Shown here piece after piece: positions 8,007 to 16,818 of a stretch of 64,000 nt of DNA. Numbering within the stretch: position 1 is the first letter of the stretch; every line of letters starts with the position of its first letter. Source of the stretch: Paenibacillus xylanexedens. GTDB lineage: Bacteria > Bacillota > Bacilli > Paenibacillales > Paenibacillaceae. The notes under the pieces are model-generated. The model did not search any database. It had not been told where the DNA came from and saw nothing but the letters and a program-made list of their open reading frames with translations. The position numbers and the translations under genes are program-made. The stretch spans positions 372,001 through 436,000 of the forward strand of contig NZ_CP018620.1 in NCBI RefSeq assembly GCF_001908275.1. The letters are read 5' to 3'.

Positions 8007-8807
8007 TTACCTAAACGAAATACGACCCGACGGATGCTCAGGCAAAATAGCTGTAACCAACTGTTGCACAGCCGGATGATCCGACTGCATTACCGAACCC
8101 CCAGCATCACCGCTATAGACCAGCTTCCCCTGATCCATTACGGCAATGCGGTCACAGATCGTCATGGCGGCCCGAATGTCATGTGTAATAAAGAGATACG
8201 ATAACCCGTAGGACGCTCTTAGCTCAGCCAATAGAGATAAGATTTGCGTCTGGTGCACCATATCCAGGCTGCTGATCGATTCGTCCAATACGATTAACTT
8301 TGGCTTGAGCGCGATGGCTCGTGCAATGTTAATTCGCTGTAATTGCCCACCGCTGAACTGGTGCGGAAGCTTGTTTGCATCCTCTGGTGTAAGTCCGACC
8401 TGCTCAAGCAGTTGTCCAATCACACGAAGTTGTTCTTTTGCCGAAAATCGCTCGTAATTATCCAGCGGCTCCCCGATGATCTGCGCGGCAGTCATGAGTG
8501 GATTCACAGCCGAATAACAGTCCTGGAACACGACCTGCAGATCGCGCCGTAATCCCTTAAGCACGGGTTTGCTGGATCGATAGATATCCTGACCCTGAAA
8601 CAAAACCTGACCCTGGCTGGGCTTCTCCAGACCAAGAATGATTTTACCCAAGGTACTTTTACCTGCCCCGCTCGTACCCAGGAGCCCCAGACACACACCC
8701 TTTTCTATCGTAAGTGAGATATCTGCCAGCACAGGAGGACGCGCTCCCGAACGATCCAGCCAGTTGCGTTTGCCATAGCTATGGCTTACTTCACGTACCT
8801 GAAGCAT
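8007..8807 (-). CDS. nikE: nickel/oligopeptide-type ABC importer, second ATPase (NikE/OppF-like)
   Basis: This 266-residue ATPase has Walker A GTSGAGKST (residues 44-52), signature FSGGQLQR and Walker B LIVLDES. The usual LDEPTSALD reads LDESISSLD here, a mild deviation with the catalytic Glu kept. It is the last gene of the five-gene operon and would form the ATPase heterodimer with the preceding gene. The ATG at 8807 has GGAGGG 7 bases upstream. A 161-base gap separates it from nikD, unusually wide for this operon, with no terminator visible in it. Confidence 0.8.
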   Translation of the reverse strand: MLQVREVSHSYGKRNWLDRSGARPPVLADISLTIEKGVCLGLLGTSGAGKSTLGKIILGLEKPSQGQVLFQGQDIYRSSKPVLKGLRRDLQVVFQDCYSAVNPLMTAAQIIGEPLDNYERFSAKEQLRVIGQLLEQVGLTPEDANKLPHQFSGGQLQRINIARAIALKPKLIVLDESISSLDMVHQTQILSLLAELRASYGLSYLFITHDIRAAMTICDRIAVMDQGKLVYSGDAGGSVMQSDHPAVQQLVTAILPEHPSGRISFR

Positions 8808-8968
8808 CAGGTCACCCTCCTCTTTTGTACTTGGCAGAAGCAATCTCCGAAGAAGCTGAAATTACACATCACCATGTTCATTCCACCCCTACGCCTACCC
8901 ACTCAAAACACAGTGTATTCCCGCTCTACACATACACTCACTGAACAATTCAACTCATCTGTGATTGA

Positions 8969-9775
8969 CTATCGTCCCAAAGACATACTGGGTCTGGCAT
9001 TTAACAACATCCGTGTATACTCATGCTGCGGGTGATCGAACAGTTGGTACACATCCGCCTGCTCCACAATCCGTCCCTTCTGCATGACCGCGACTTCATC
9101 GGCCATTTGCGAGATCACACCCAGATCGTGGGAGATGAGCAAGATGGATGTGCCATACTCCGTACGTAGCCGATCCAATTCCTGAAGCACCTTGAACTGA
9201 TTCACGACATCCAGTGCCGTCGTTGGTTCATCAGCAATAACCAAAGCCGGTCGCAGGCACATCGATATGGCGATCATCACCCGTTGCAACATACCTCCAC
9301 TCAGTTGGAAGGGATATCGCTTCATCAGTTTAGCTGGTTCGGGTAAGTTCATATCTGCCAAGGCAGCAATGGCCCGCTCTCTGGCAGCTGCTTTGGACAT
9401 TCCCGTATGCGTACGCAAGGTTTCAATGAACTGAGATCCAATTGTGTATACGGGTGTAAAAGCATTCATCGGATTCTGCATAATAAATCCGATGTCCTTG
9501 CCCCGGATGCGTCGCATCTCCTCACCCGACAACGAGCCAAGCTCCCGTCCATTCAGACGGATGCTGCCCGACACTTCCATCCTGCGTGGATCAAGCAGAT
9601 GGAGCAAGGCATTACATGTAACGGTCTTACCACTGCCACTCTCGCCGACCAGACCGAAGGCACGACCTTTTTTTAATTCAAAATCAATGGGCTCCAGTAA
9701 CGGGACTGAACCCTCTGTTGTTCTAAGATTCACTTGCAGACCACGAACTTCGAGTACCTTCGCTACATCATCCAT
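8969..9775 (-). CDS. nikD: nickel/oligopeptide-type ABC importer, first ATPase (NikD/OppD-like)
   Basis: This 268-residue ATPase has Walker A GESGSGKT (44-51), Q-loop FIMQNPMNAFTP, signature LSGGMLQR and Walker B LVIADEPTTALD. The PMNAFTP segment after the Q-loop is typical of the Opp/Dpp/Nik class. ATG at 9775 is preferred, with GAGGGG upstream; the open frame extends 13 codons further. It couples ATP hydrolysis to transport by the two permeases encoded immediately upstream. Confidence 0.8.
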   Translation of the reverse strand: MDDVAKVLEVRGLQVNLRTTEGSVPLLEPIDFELKKGRAFGLVGESGSGKTVTCNALLHLLDPRRMEVSGSIRLNGRELGSLSGEEMRRIRGKDIGFIMQNPMNAFTPVYTIGSQFIETLRTHTGMSKAAARERAIAALADMNLPEPAKLMKRYPFQLSGGMLQRVMIAISMCLRPALVIADEPTTALDVVNQFKVLQELDRLRTEYGTSILLISHDLGVISQMADEVAVMQKGRIVEQADVYQLFDHPQHEYTRMLLNARPSMSLGR

Positions 9776-9813
9776 CGTTACGTTCACCCCTCGTATGCTT
9801 CGGTTCCGACTCA

Positions 9814-10644
9814 CTACCTTTTTGCAATGCCATAACGCTCAGATAACGCTTCTCCCAAAATGTTGAACGTAATGACTACCAGCAGAATCAATGCACCCGG
9901 GTAGATCATCAACTCCGGATGACTGCGAATGTAACCTGTTCCTTCATGAATCATGGCTCCCCATTCTGCATTTGGTGGTTGAATACCGAGTCCTAGGAAT
10001 GACAGAGCAGATATATCCATAATCGCCCATCCCATCTCCAGCGTACCCATCACAACGATCGGACGCTGCACGTTGGGGATGATATGTTTGCGAATAATCG
10101 TCCACGAAGAAGAGCCGCTAACCCGCGCCGCCGCAATGAAGTTCCGTTCCTTCAGACTAACGACCATGTTCCGGCAGATACGTGCATAATATACCCACTG
10201 CACCATCATGAGGGCCAGAAGCACCTGCATCAGACCTGGACCAAAAATCCCCACAATACCCAGCACAAGCACCAGATTCGGAAACGCCATAATGCCTTCA
10301 CACAAGCGCATCAACAGACTGTCCACCCAGCCACCAAGGTAACCGGAGATTGAACCTACAATGACACCTATGAGCAAAGAAGACAGAAAGATCAGGGTGG
10401 CAAATCCGAGCGACACCCGCGCTCCATACATCAGTCTGGTGAGATTGTCGCGTCCCAGATGATCCGTTCCGAGCCAATGCTCAAGCGATGGACTCGCCAG
10501 CTTCTGCAACAGATTCACCTTCACAGGGTCATGAGGAGCAATCCATGGAGCTAGTAACGCGATCACGAAGAAAAGCAATATGATCACCGAGCAGATCTGG
10601 ATGGCTCTCTGTCCTTTAAATACCGCACGCCATTTGTTTATCAA
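9814..10644 (-). CDS. nikC: nickel/oligopeptide-type ABC permease (NikC-like)
   Basis: This 276-residue inner-membrane permease has about six transmembrane segments. The N-terminal APHDPVKVNL...GTDHLGRDNLTRLMYGARVSL is the OppC/DppC/NikC signature. The EAA-type loop (FIAAARVSGSSSWTIIRKHIIPN) docks the ATPases. Its start overlaps the preceding permease stop by 4 bases, showing translational coupling. Confidence 0.85.
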   Translation of the reverse strand: MINKWRAVFKGQRAIQICSVIILLFFVIALLAPWIAPHDPVKVNLLQKLASPSLEHWLGTDHLGRDNLTRLMYGARVSLGFATLIFLSSLLIGVIVGSISGYLGGWVDSLLMRLCEGIMAFPNLVLVLGIVGIFGPGLMQVLLALMMVQWVYYARICRNMVVSLKERNFIAAARVSGSSSWTIIRKHIIPNVQRPIVVMGTLEMGWAIMDISALSFLGLGIQPPNAEWGAMIHEGTGYIRSHPELMIYPGALILLVVITFNILGEALSERYGIAKR

Positions 10645-11588
10645 TGTTCTGCCCGTCCTTTCGCTGAAATCCGTGGGTCCATAACGAGCTGCACCAGATC
10701 AACGAGCAGATTGCATACGATGAACAGGCAGGCCGCCAGGAAGACATAACATTGAATAACGGGAATATCCCGATTAAATATCGCATCGACAAAATAACGT
10801 CCGAACCCAGGCCAGGAAAACACCTGCTCTACAATAATGGTGCCTGTGAGCAGCTTGCCCATACTCATCCCCATCCCCGTAATAAGGGGCGATATGGCGA
10901 TTTTCAGGACATGCTTGAGCATAATCACTCTTTCGCGAATCCCGCGTGTTCTCGCATACTGTACATATGTCTCCTGCAATTGCTCCAGTACACTGGAACG
11001 TAACAATCGGGTGTAGACCGCAATAAGAATCAAGGAAAGTGTAATCGTAGGCAGAACCAGATTCTCCCACGAGCCACGCCCCTCCACAGGCAGCCAGTCC
11101 AGTTTCACCGAGAAGAAAAAAATCAACAGGTAACCGAGCCAAAATTGCGGGATCGACGCGCCAAAATAGGAAATCGCCCTGCTGATCATGTCAATCCAGC
11201 TGTTTTTGTACACTGCGGCCAGTATTCCCAATGGAATACTCACCAAAGCGGATAACAACATACTCCAGAAGGCTAGCTCAGCCGTAGCGGGAAGCCTTAG
11301 TTTCACTTCATCCCATACGGGTTTATTGGTGAGATACGAAGTGCCGAAGTCGAGCTTGGTAATCTTCTGGATCGTATGCGCATATTGGGTTAACAAAGGC
11401 TGATCCAGACCGAATTCATGCCGCTTTTGCGCAAGCAGCTCAGGTGTGGGATAGATATGAGCGGCTGTCAGATAAGCCTCGGCTGGATCAACCGGTGAAA
11501 TATGAATAAGCGCAAAGGTAACAAGTGTAGCGATAAAAACGATAGGAATGATTGCGATCATTCGTTTACCGATATAACTGATCACCAA
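10641..11588 (-). CDS. nikB: nickel/oligopeptide-type ABC permease (NikB-like)
   Basis: This 315-residue permease has the N-terminal anchor and six-segment BPD fold of OppB/NikB proteins. DPAEAYL and FGLDQPLLTQY in the periplasm-facing part, and YVQYARTRGIRERVIMLKHVLKIA as ATPase-coupling loop, are all present. It overlaps nikC by 4 bases and lies 72 bases after nikA. It forms the membrane channel with NikC. Confidence 0.85.
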   Translation of the reverse strand: MVISYIGKRMIAIIPIVFIATLVTFALIHISPVDPAEAYLTAAHIYPTPELLAQKRHEFGLDQPLLTQYAHTIQKITKLDFGTSYLTNKPVWDEVKLRLPATAELAFWSMLLSALVSIPLGILAAVYKNSWIDMISRAISYFGASIPQFWLGYLLIFFFSVKLDWLPVEGRGSWENLVLPTITLSLILIAVYTRLLRSSVLEQLQETYVQYARTRGIRERVIMLKHVLKIAISPLITGMGMSMGKLLTGTIIVEQVFSWPGFGRYFVDAIFNRDIPVIQCYVFLAACLFIVCNLLVDLVQLVMDPRISAKGRAEH

Positions 11589-11660
11589 ACGTTCCCCCTT
11601 TTATCAAGCTACATGACCTTGCCAAGGCCTTACCGCTTCCGAAATTAAAGTAAATACGAC

Positions 11661-13295
11661 TTATTGATTGCCCAATTCGATTCCTACAAACGGATTTTCG
11701 TCACGGTTCGCCGGAAAAATAAAGTTGGAGATTTTCTTCTGATATACAGCCGTTTTCTTAATATAAGAGATCGGTACGATCGCCGATTGCTCCTGAAGTG
11801 TTTTCAGGATAGAGCCATATAACTCTTGGCGTTTCGTCTCGTCTGTGGATGACAGGGCTGCATGCACCTGATCGTCCAGTTCCTTTTTCATCGGCAACGC
11901 ACTCAGGGTCTCGGAAATCCCGAATCCAGGGCTTGCTACAACATTAATGAAGGAATGTGGATCATATGGAGCGCCATAGTTGTACCAGAAATACAGGTCG
12001 AAACCATTGGCTTTCAAACGTTTGATCTGTACCGTCAGTTCCAGTCCAGTGAGGTTTACCTTAACCCCAAGCTCGCTCCATTCTGCCTGAATGGTCTCAG
12101 CCATCGCTTTCTGAATCGGATCGGTCTTGTCAAAAATCATCTCAAAATCAAGCTGCTGCCCGTCTTTCTCACGAACTGTACCACCTGCAGGCAGTTTCCA
12201 ACCCGCTTCATCCAGTAAAGCTTTGGATTTCTCCACGTCATACGTGATCGGTTCCAGGTCTACATTGGTGTACGGATAGTTTTTGGACAATACGGTATCG
12301 GCTGGTTCTTCCAAACCGGAAGTCACGCCTTCCACCATCGCCTTTTTGTTAAACCCTTGCTGGAGCGCCATCCGCACTCTGACATCGGACAGCTTTGGAT
12401 TGGAAGAGTTCAGCAGCAAGCTGCGAGTACCCACCGGATCAGACAATTGGGTCACATATTTATCATTGTCACGCAGCTCCTGGAACGCATCCAGACTGAT
12501 CATACCTTCACCATAGATCAAGTCGAGATCGCCTTTTTCAAAAGCAAGGACACGAGTTTCACCGTCAGGAATGATTTTGACCGTAATCTGATCCACCTTT
12601 GGTGCTGTTCCCCAATAATTCGGGTTGCGTTTGAAAACAGCATATTCGTCCTGCTTGTATTCAGCCAGCATCCACGGGCCCGTTCCAACCGGCTCTTTGA
12701 TGCCTTGGGATGTATCTCCGTCATCCGGGAATCCGGCTTCACCCAGGAAGCGGAACGGACGGACCACAGACAAGTCCTGAAGAACAGGATAATACGGCTC
12801 TGTGAGTGTCATGCGGAAAGTCTGATCGTCCACAACCTCGGTCTTGTCGAGCACACCTACAATGCCCAGCCAGCTATGTGTATCTTTATTTTTCATTACA
12901 GCATCAAAGTTCTTTTTCACAATCTCAGCATTAAATGGTGTACCATCTGAGAATTTCACACCTTGGCGAAGCTTGAATGTATATACTTTGCCGTCATCGG
13001 AGATGGTCCATGATTCTGCCAGAGCAGGTTCCAGTTTTCCGTCCTTCTGGTAACTGATCAGCGGCTCATAGAGCATGGATTGGGCAAATAATTGCGAAGG
13101 ATTGTACGTGTGCGGATTCATTGTACCGATATCACGTGGCCATGACATCGTAATCGACTTCGTAGATGTTTGATCCGAAGCAGCAGATGAGGATTCATCT
13201 CCACTTCCTGTATTGCTGCAACCCACAATAACGAATAACAACAAGAGCATAGTTGCCAGCGTGAGGGCCGAAGATTTGCGATGTTGTACAGACAT
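11661..13295 (-). CDS. nikA: nickel/metallophore-binding lipoprotein (NikA/CntA-like)
   Basis: This 544-residue extracellular solute-binding protein 5 family member has a lipoprotein signal ending at Cys26 (VIVGC). The first mature strand, SWPRDIGTMNPHTYNPSQLFAQSM, matches the NikA-type opening rather than general peptide binders. It captures nickel, alone or as a metallophore complex, and hands it to NikBC. The ATG at 13295 is chosen over the longer frame to 13349, because that extension contains the Fur-box DNA. No nicotianamine-like metallophore synthesis genes are in the window, so the ligand is open: Ni, Co, or Fe/Zn chelate. Confidence 0.8.
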   Translation of the reverse strand: MSVQHRKSSALTLATMLLLLFVIVGCSNTGSGDESSSAASDQTSTKSITMSWPRDIGTMNPHTYNPSQLFAQSMLYEPLISYQKDGKLEPALAESWTISDDGKVYTFKLRQGVKFSDGTPFNAEIVKKNFDAVMKNKDTHSWLGIVGVLDKTEVVDDQTFRMTLTEPYYPVLQDLSVVRPFRFLGEAGFPDDGDTSQGIKEPVGTGPWMLAEYKQDEYAVFKRNPNYWGTAPKVDQITVKIIPDGETRVLAFEKGDLDLIYGEGMISLDAFQELRDNDKYVTQLSDPVGTRSLLLNSSNPKLSDVRVRMALQQGFNKKAMVEGVTSGLEEPADTVLSKNYPYTNVDLEPITYDVEKSKALLDEAGWKLPAGGTVREKDGQQLDFEMIFDKTDPIQKAMAETIQAEWSELGVKVNLTGLELTVQIKRLKANGFDLYFWYNYGAPYDPHSFINVVASPGFGISETLSALPMKKELDDQVHAALSSTDETKRQELYGSILKTLQEQSAIVPISYIKKTAVYQKKISNFIFPANRDENPFVGIELGNQ

Positions 13296-13323
13296 GGATG
13301 TTGAACCCCTTTTCTCTATTTTA

Positions 13324-13380
13324 TGATAATGATTATCATATTCATCCATTAAGAATAGGCAGGAGCCCTCCTTTTGTCAA
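13324..13380 (-). promoter_or_regulatory. nik operon promoter with Fur box
   Basis: TGATAAT-g-ATTATCA (13324-13338) is a perfect match to the 7-1-7 Fur consensus of Bacilli. On the minus strand, TTGACA (13380-13375) and TATTCT (13357-13352) are spaced 17 bases, placing the box over the transcription start. This predicts repression under iron sufficiency rather than a Zur or PerR site. Confidence 0.75.
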
Positions 13381-13417
13381 CAAAATTCGACATAGTATGC
13401 ATCACTACTAAATATGC

Positions 13418-13452
13418 CAAAAAAGCCCTTCCTGTAGGAGGAAAGGCTTCTT
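13418..13452 (-). terminator. terminator of the mannan operon
   Basis: On the minus strand, AAGCCTTTCCT and AGGAAGGGCTT pair around a short loop and are followed by TTTTTTGG. It ends the operon whose last gene stops at 13590. Confidence 0.75.
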
Positions 13453-13589
13453 GACATGAATGTGAATTACAACTGAAAAAATAAGCTCCACCATAATCTG
13501 TTATTCCTTGCTCACAACATGGAAATCACGAAAGTACATATGCAGATATATTACTGAATTCCATCTTCATACGCCTTCTTGTTTCTCAT

Positions 13590-14531
13590 TTAAACTTCTA
13601 CAGCGATGCCCTCATAGAACCGACGAATCACCTGCTCCGCTGGCTTACCGTAAACTCCATATCCGTCATCGGTCAGCGCATCCTTCTCCGTGTGCAGATT
13701 TGCACTCCAATCCCACAGACCGAATCCGCGTACCCAGTCACGCTGACTGACATGCCGGAACATCGCCTCATAGAAACGCTCTTGTTCCTCCGCATTCACT
13801 TCGCCTTCCAGTCCCCAATCGTTTGGTACCTGGGCTGATCCGCTACGGCTGGGACAGCCTGCTTCCGCGAAGAAAAAGGGTTTACCATAGGGATCAATCG
13901 CCTGTTCAATACGATCCAGTTGCGCCTCCCAATCTCCGATGGGATAGTAACCACTGGAAGAGATGACATCCACGGCATCCCACCATTTCACATGACCTTC
14001 CTGATATTTGTCCGTGTTGTATGACACCAGTCCCGTGTACACTTCACGCACAGCGGCGATCACCTCGCGCCACTCTTCATCCCGACGCTCGGATTGCACC
14101 ATCTCACAGCCTACGATGAACATCTCACACTTTTCCTGCTCTGCAATCCCTGCATAATGCTTCTGAAATGCCGTGTAACTGCGGAACCAATCCTTCCACT
14201 TCGGCTCACAAGGCACATCGATATCAAAAAAGTTAATGTGTGCACGCCATGTGCCGTCGGTGCAGTTAACGGTTGGTTTCAGAATGATACGCAGCCCGAG
14301 TGTACGGGCATAACGAATCATGTCGATCAGTTCATCATCCTCCACCAGATGTTCACCCCGATACTTGACCTCTACCTCCTGTGGATGATCCTGATGTGCA
14401 GCCAGTGCAAAAATGACATGAGAACTGCCTGTACGTTCAGCCATCAGGCGCAAGGATTCTTTGGCTTCCGGCTTGCGGAAGTCGCCCTTGCCACTCATCC
14501 AGCCAAATGTAAATCCCTTGATGTACTTCAT
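13590..14531 (-). CDS. GH113 beta-1,4-mannanase/mannosidase, intracellular
   Basis: This 313-residue TIM-barrel enzyme aligns with GH113. Predicted acid/base Glu143 (VGCEMVQ) and nucleophile Glu223 (FAEAGCPS) are 80 residues apart, the same distance as Glu151/Glu231 in the characterised Alicyclobacillus enzyme. There is no signal peptide, so it should trim imported mannooligosaccharides in the cytosol. The second ATG (14531) is chosen because AGGGAG lies 8 bases before it. It is the last gene of the minus-strand mannan operon. Confidence 0.85.
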   Translation of the reverse strand: MKYIKGFTFGWMSGKGDFRKPEAKESLRLMAERTGSSHVIFALAAHQDHPQEVEVKYRGEHLVEDDELIDMIRYARTLGLRIILKPTVNCTDGTWRAHINFFDIDVPCEPKWKDWFRSYTAFQKHYAGIAEQEKCEMFIVGCEMVQSERRDEEWREVIAAVREVYTGLVSYNTDKYQEGHVKWWDAVDVISSSGYYPIGDWEAQLDRIEQAIDPYGKPFFFAEAGCPSRSGSAQVPNDWGLEGEVNAEEQERFYEAMFRHVSQRDWVRGFGLWDWSANLHTEKDALTDDGYGVYGKPAEQVIRRFYEGIAVEV

Positions 14532-14594
14532 ATGCATTGCTCCCTAATGTTTCTGTTCACTTAATGTAAATACAATGACCGAATATATACACTT

Positions 14595-14660
14595 TCACTA
14601 CGATTGCAGTACCATCTTCCGATCGCCGTTATGCGACCCCTTCGCTTCTTCAGATTGGTT
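14595..14660 (-). repeat. decayed copy of dispersed repeat family 2
   Basis: Reverse-complemented, this reads CTGAAGAAGCGAAG ... ATAACGGCGATCGGAAG ... ATCGTAGTG, the two ends of the family 2 element with its central hairpin deleted. It sits between the GH130 and GH113 genes. Confidence 0.55.
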
Positions 14661-14677
14661 CTGCAATTTCACTTTAA

Positions 14678-15715
14678 TTACAGCTTGCCCTCTTCATGGT
14701 CTCCTGCAATGACTTCGTCCGTCTCGATCACATAGTTCACGATTTCTTCGATGGTTGTGTAAGCCACGCCCACATACGTGTCGGCAGCGCCGTAATAGAT
14801 GGCGATACGTCCGGTCTCGGCATCATGCAGTGTTGCACACGGGAAGATGACGTTATCAACGAAGCCTTGTTCTTCGTACCATTTTTCCGGTGTCAGTACG
14901 AAGTTAGAAGAACGATATTTTACTTTGGACGGCTCATCCAGATCCAGAATGACCGCCCCCATGCTATAGACAAAACCGTTACAGGTTCCAGTTACGCCGT
15001 GGTAGAACATCAGCCAGCCTTCGGACGTTTCGATCGGAGCGGGCCCGCCGCCAATTTTGACCGATTGCCACCAACCTTGGCCGCCCTTGCTCATCACATG
15101 ACGATGCTTGCCCCAATACACCAGATCCGGGCTTTCACTCAGGAAAATGTCTCCGAATGGGGTATGTCCACTGTCGCTCGGTCTGGACAACATCACATAG
15201 TTATCGTTGATTTTACGCGGGAACAATACGCCATTACGGTTGAACGGCAGCATTGGATTTTCGAGGCGGACAAATGTTTTGAAGTCTTCTGTTTTGGCCA
15301 GGCCCAGTGCTGCGCCATAGAAGTCTGTACACCAGATGATGTAATACGTGTCTTCGACTTTGACCAAACGTGGATCGTACGCATAGTTCGGCATGAACGG
15401 ATCGCCATTTTCTTCTACAAATGCAATGCGTTCCTCTTCAATTGTCCACTCCAAACCGTCTTCGCTTGCACCCATGTGCAAATGCGGACGGCCATTAACG
15501 GTTTCGGCGCGGAATACCCCGATGAACTTTCCTTCATAGGGAATAACGGCACTGTTGAAAATACGGGCAACGCCTTTGACCGGGTTACGCGGAACCACGG
15601 GGTTCGCCGAGTGTCTCCATACCGGGCCTTCCGTTCCCTCCGGTTTGGCTTCCCATGGCATATTCGGCAAAGCGTCCCCAACAATGTGTACGTTTTTCGT
15701 TTCGGCAACTGACAT
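14678..15715 (-). CDS. GH130 beta-1,4-mannooligosaccharide phosphorylase
   Basis: This 345-residue five-bladed propeller phosphorylase is related to GH130 subfamily 2. The proton donor is expected at Asp114 (YAYDPRLV), and basic residues for phosphate binding and the YYGAADTYVGVA motif near the C-terminus are present. It would phosphorolyse the non-reducing mannose of beta-1,4-mannooligosaccharides to mannose 1-phosphate in the cytosol. GGGAG stands 9 bases before the ATG. A hairpin repeat of about 160 bases separates it from the permease genes upstream. Confidence 0.85.
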   Translation of the reverse strand: MSVAETKNVHIVGDALPNMPWEAKPEGTEGPVWRHSANPVVPRNPVKGVARIFNSAVIPYEGKFIGVFRAETVNGRPHLHMGASEDGLEWTIEEERIAFVEENGDPFMPNYAYDPRLVKVEDTYYIIWCTDFYGAALGLAKTEDFKTFVRLENPMLPFNRNGVLFPRKINDNYVMLSRPSDSGHTPFGDIFLSESPDLVYWGKHRHVMSKGGQGWWQSVKIGGGPAPIETSEGWLMFYHGVTGTCNGFVYSMGAVILDLDEPSKVKYRSSNFVLTPEKWYEEQGFVDNVIFPCATLHDAETGRIAIYYGAADTYVGVAYTTIEEIVNYVIETDEVIAGDHEEGKL

Positions 15716-15772
15716 TTTTCATTTCTCCCTTAGGTTAGGCTTTATGAAATGAATACTTAAAATTGCACTAGA

Positions 15773-15936
15773 CCACTTTGATGACAGAACAACCTTCCGA
15801 TCGCCGTTATCCCCAGATTTTTTTGATCCCCTTATAAAAGGGAAAAATCCGGGGATAGCGTATGCTTCCGGAGCGAGCTTTCTTTCAGAAAGCTTTTAGC
15901 GCCCCCTCCGTTTCTCCAGCTTTTTTCTGTCCTCTT
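15773..15936 (-). repeat. dispersed repeat family 2, copy 1 (long form)
   Basis: On the minus strand it opens AGAGGACAGAAA, contains AAAGCTTTCT/AGAAAGCT and GCATACGCTATCC, then a hairpin TATCCCCGGATTTTT...AAATCTGGGGATA, and closes with ACGGCGATCGGAAGGTTGTT. It matches 58487-58653 along its whole length and the shorter copies at 34970 and 56834. It lies inside the mannan operon between permease and phosphorylase and could modulate readthrough or mRNA processing. Confidence 0.8.
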
Positions 15937-15982
15937 CGTTCCTGTGCATTCTCATATGCATTTCATATAGCCTTTCGTTTTT

Positions 15983-16816
15983 TTATTTAACTGAGCCTTG
16001 CGCGAAGCCATTGTAGATGTACTTCTGTAACAAAAGGAAGATGATCATGGTTGGTATAATGGCGATCATGATGCCGGCGCTGATGACTTCCCACTGCGAT
16101 CCGAAAGGTCCCTTGAATTTGAACAAGGCGGTGGATATGACCTGTAGATCGGTCTTTGGCATGTACAGGAACGGTGTGTAGAAGTCGTTATAGATGTTCA
16201 CACCCTTCACGATAATGACCGTCACAATGGCCGGTTTCAGCAGTGGCAGAATGATTTTCCAGTAGATCGTGAAGTACGACGCGCCGTCCAGCATGGCGGA
16301 TTCATCCAGTGCACTTGAGATGGAGCCCAGGAATTGCAGGAAGATATAAACCGCGATGATATCTGTACCCAGGTACATCACGATGGCCGCCCAGCGTGTG
16401 TTAAACAGGTCGAGCGCGTTGATGATCTGGAATGTAGCAACCTGCGTCGTAACACTTGGAATCAGGGTAGCGAGCAGAAATGCCGCGACCATAATTTTCT
16501 TGCCCTTGAATTTGAACCGATCCAGTACATACGCGATCATGGAACCGGTTAAAGTCGCTCCTATAATGGAGATGATCAGGATAATAATTGTATTTTTGAA
16601 ACCGACCAGCATGTTGCCATCCACAAAAGCCTTCGTATAGTTCGCAAAGTTCAGCCAGTTGGCTGGTGGAGCAAGCGGGCTGCTGGTAGCGTATTCCGCA
16701 TTCGTTTTGAGAGATGCAAACAGGATGACCACGATGGGCAAAAGCGCGATAAACGCCGCAATAACCAGGGAAGCATATTTAACCACGCTCGCAAGGGTGT
16801 ATTTGAGTTGTGTCAC
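15983..16816 (-). CDS. sugar ABC permease, MalG type
   Basis: This 277-residue inner-membrane protein has six predicted transmembrane segments and the EAA-type loop (DESAMLDGASYFTIYWKIILPLLKPA) of carbohydrate CUT1 permeases. The GTG start follows GGGGAGG and lies 2 bases after the preceding stop. It forms the transport channel with the MalF-type partner. As in many such importers the ATPase is not encoded here and would be a shared MsmX-like subunit. Confidence 0.88.
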   Translation of the reverse strand: MTQLKYTLASVVKYASLVIAAFIALLPIVVILFASLKTNAEYATSSPLAPPANWLNFANYTKAFVDGNMLVGFKNTIIILIISIIGATLTGSMIAYVLDRFKFKGKKIMVAAFLLATLIPSVTTQVATFQIINALDLFNTRWAAIVMYLGTDIIAVYIFLQFLGSISSALDESAMLDGASYFTIYWKIILPLLKPAIVTVIIVKGVNIYNDFYTPFLYMPKTDLQVISTALFKFKGPFGSQWEVISAGIMIAIIPTMIIFLLLQKYIYNGFAQGSVK

Positions 16817-16818
16817 GT

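Noticed and set aside
14696..15712. 338-codon open frame on the plus strand
   Set aside because: It lies exactly opposite the GH130 gene, has no family resemblance and results from codon bias of that gene.
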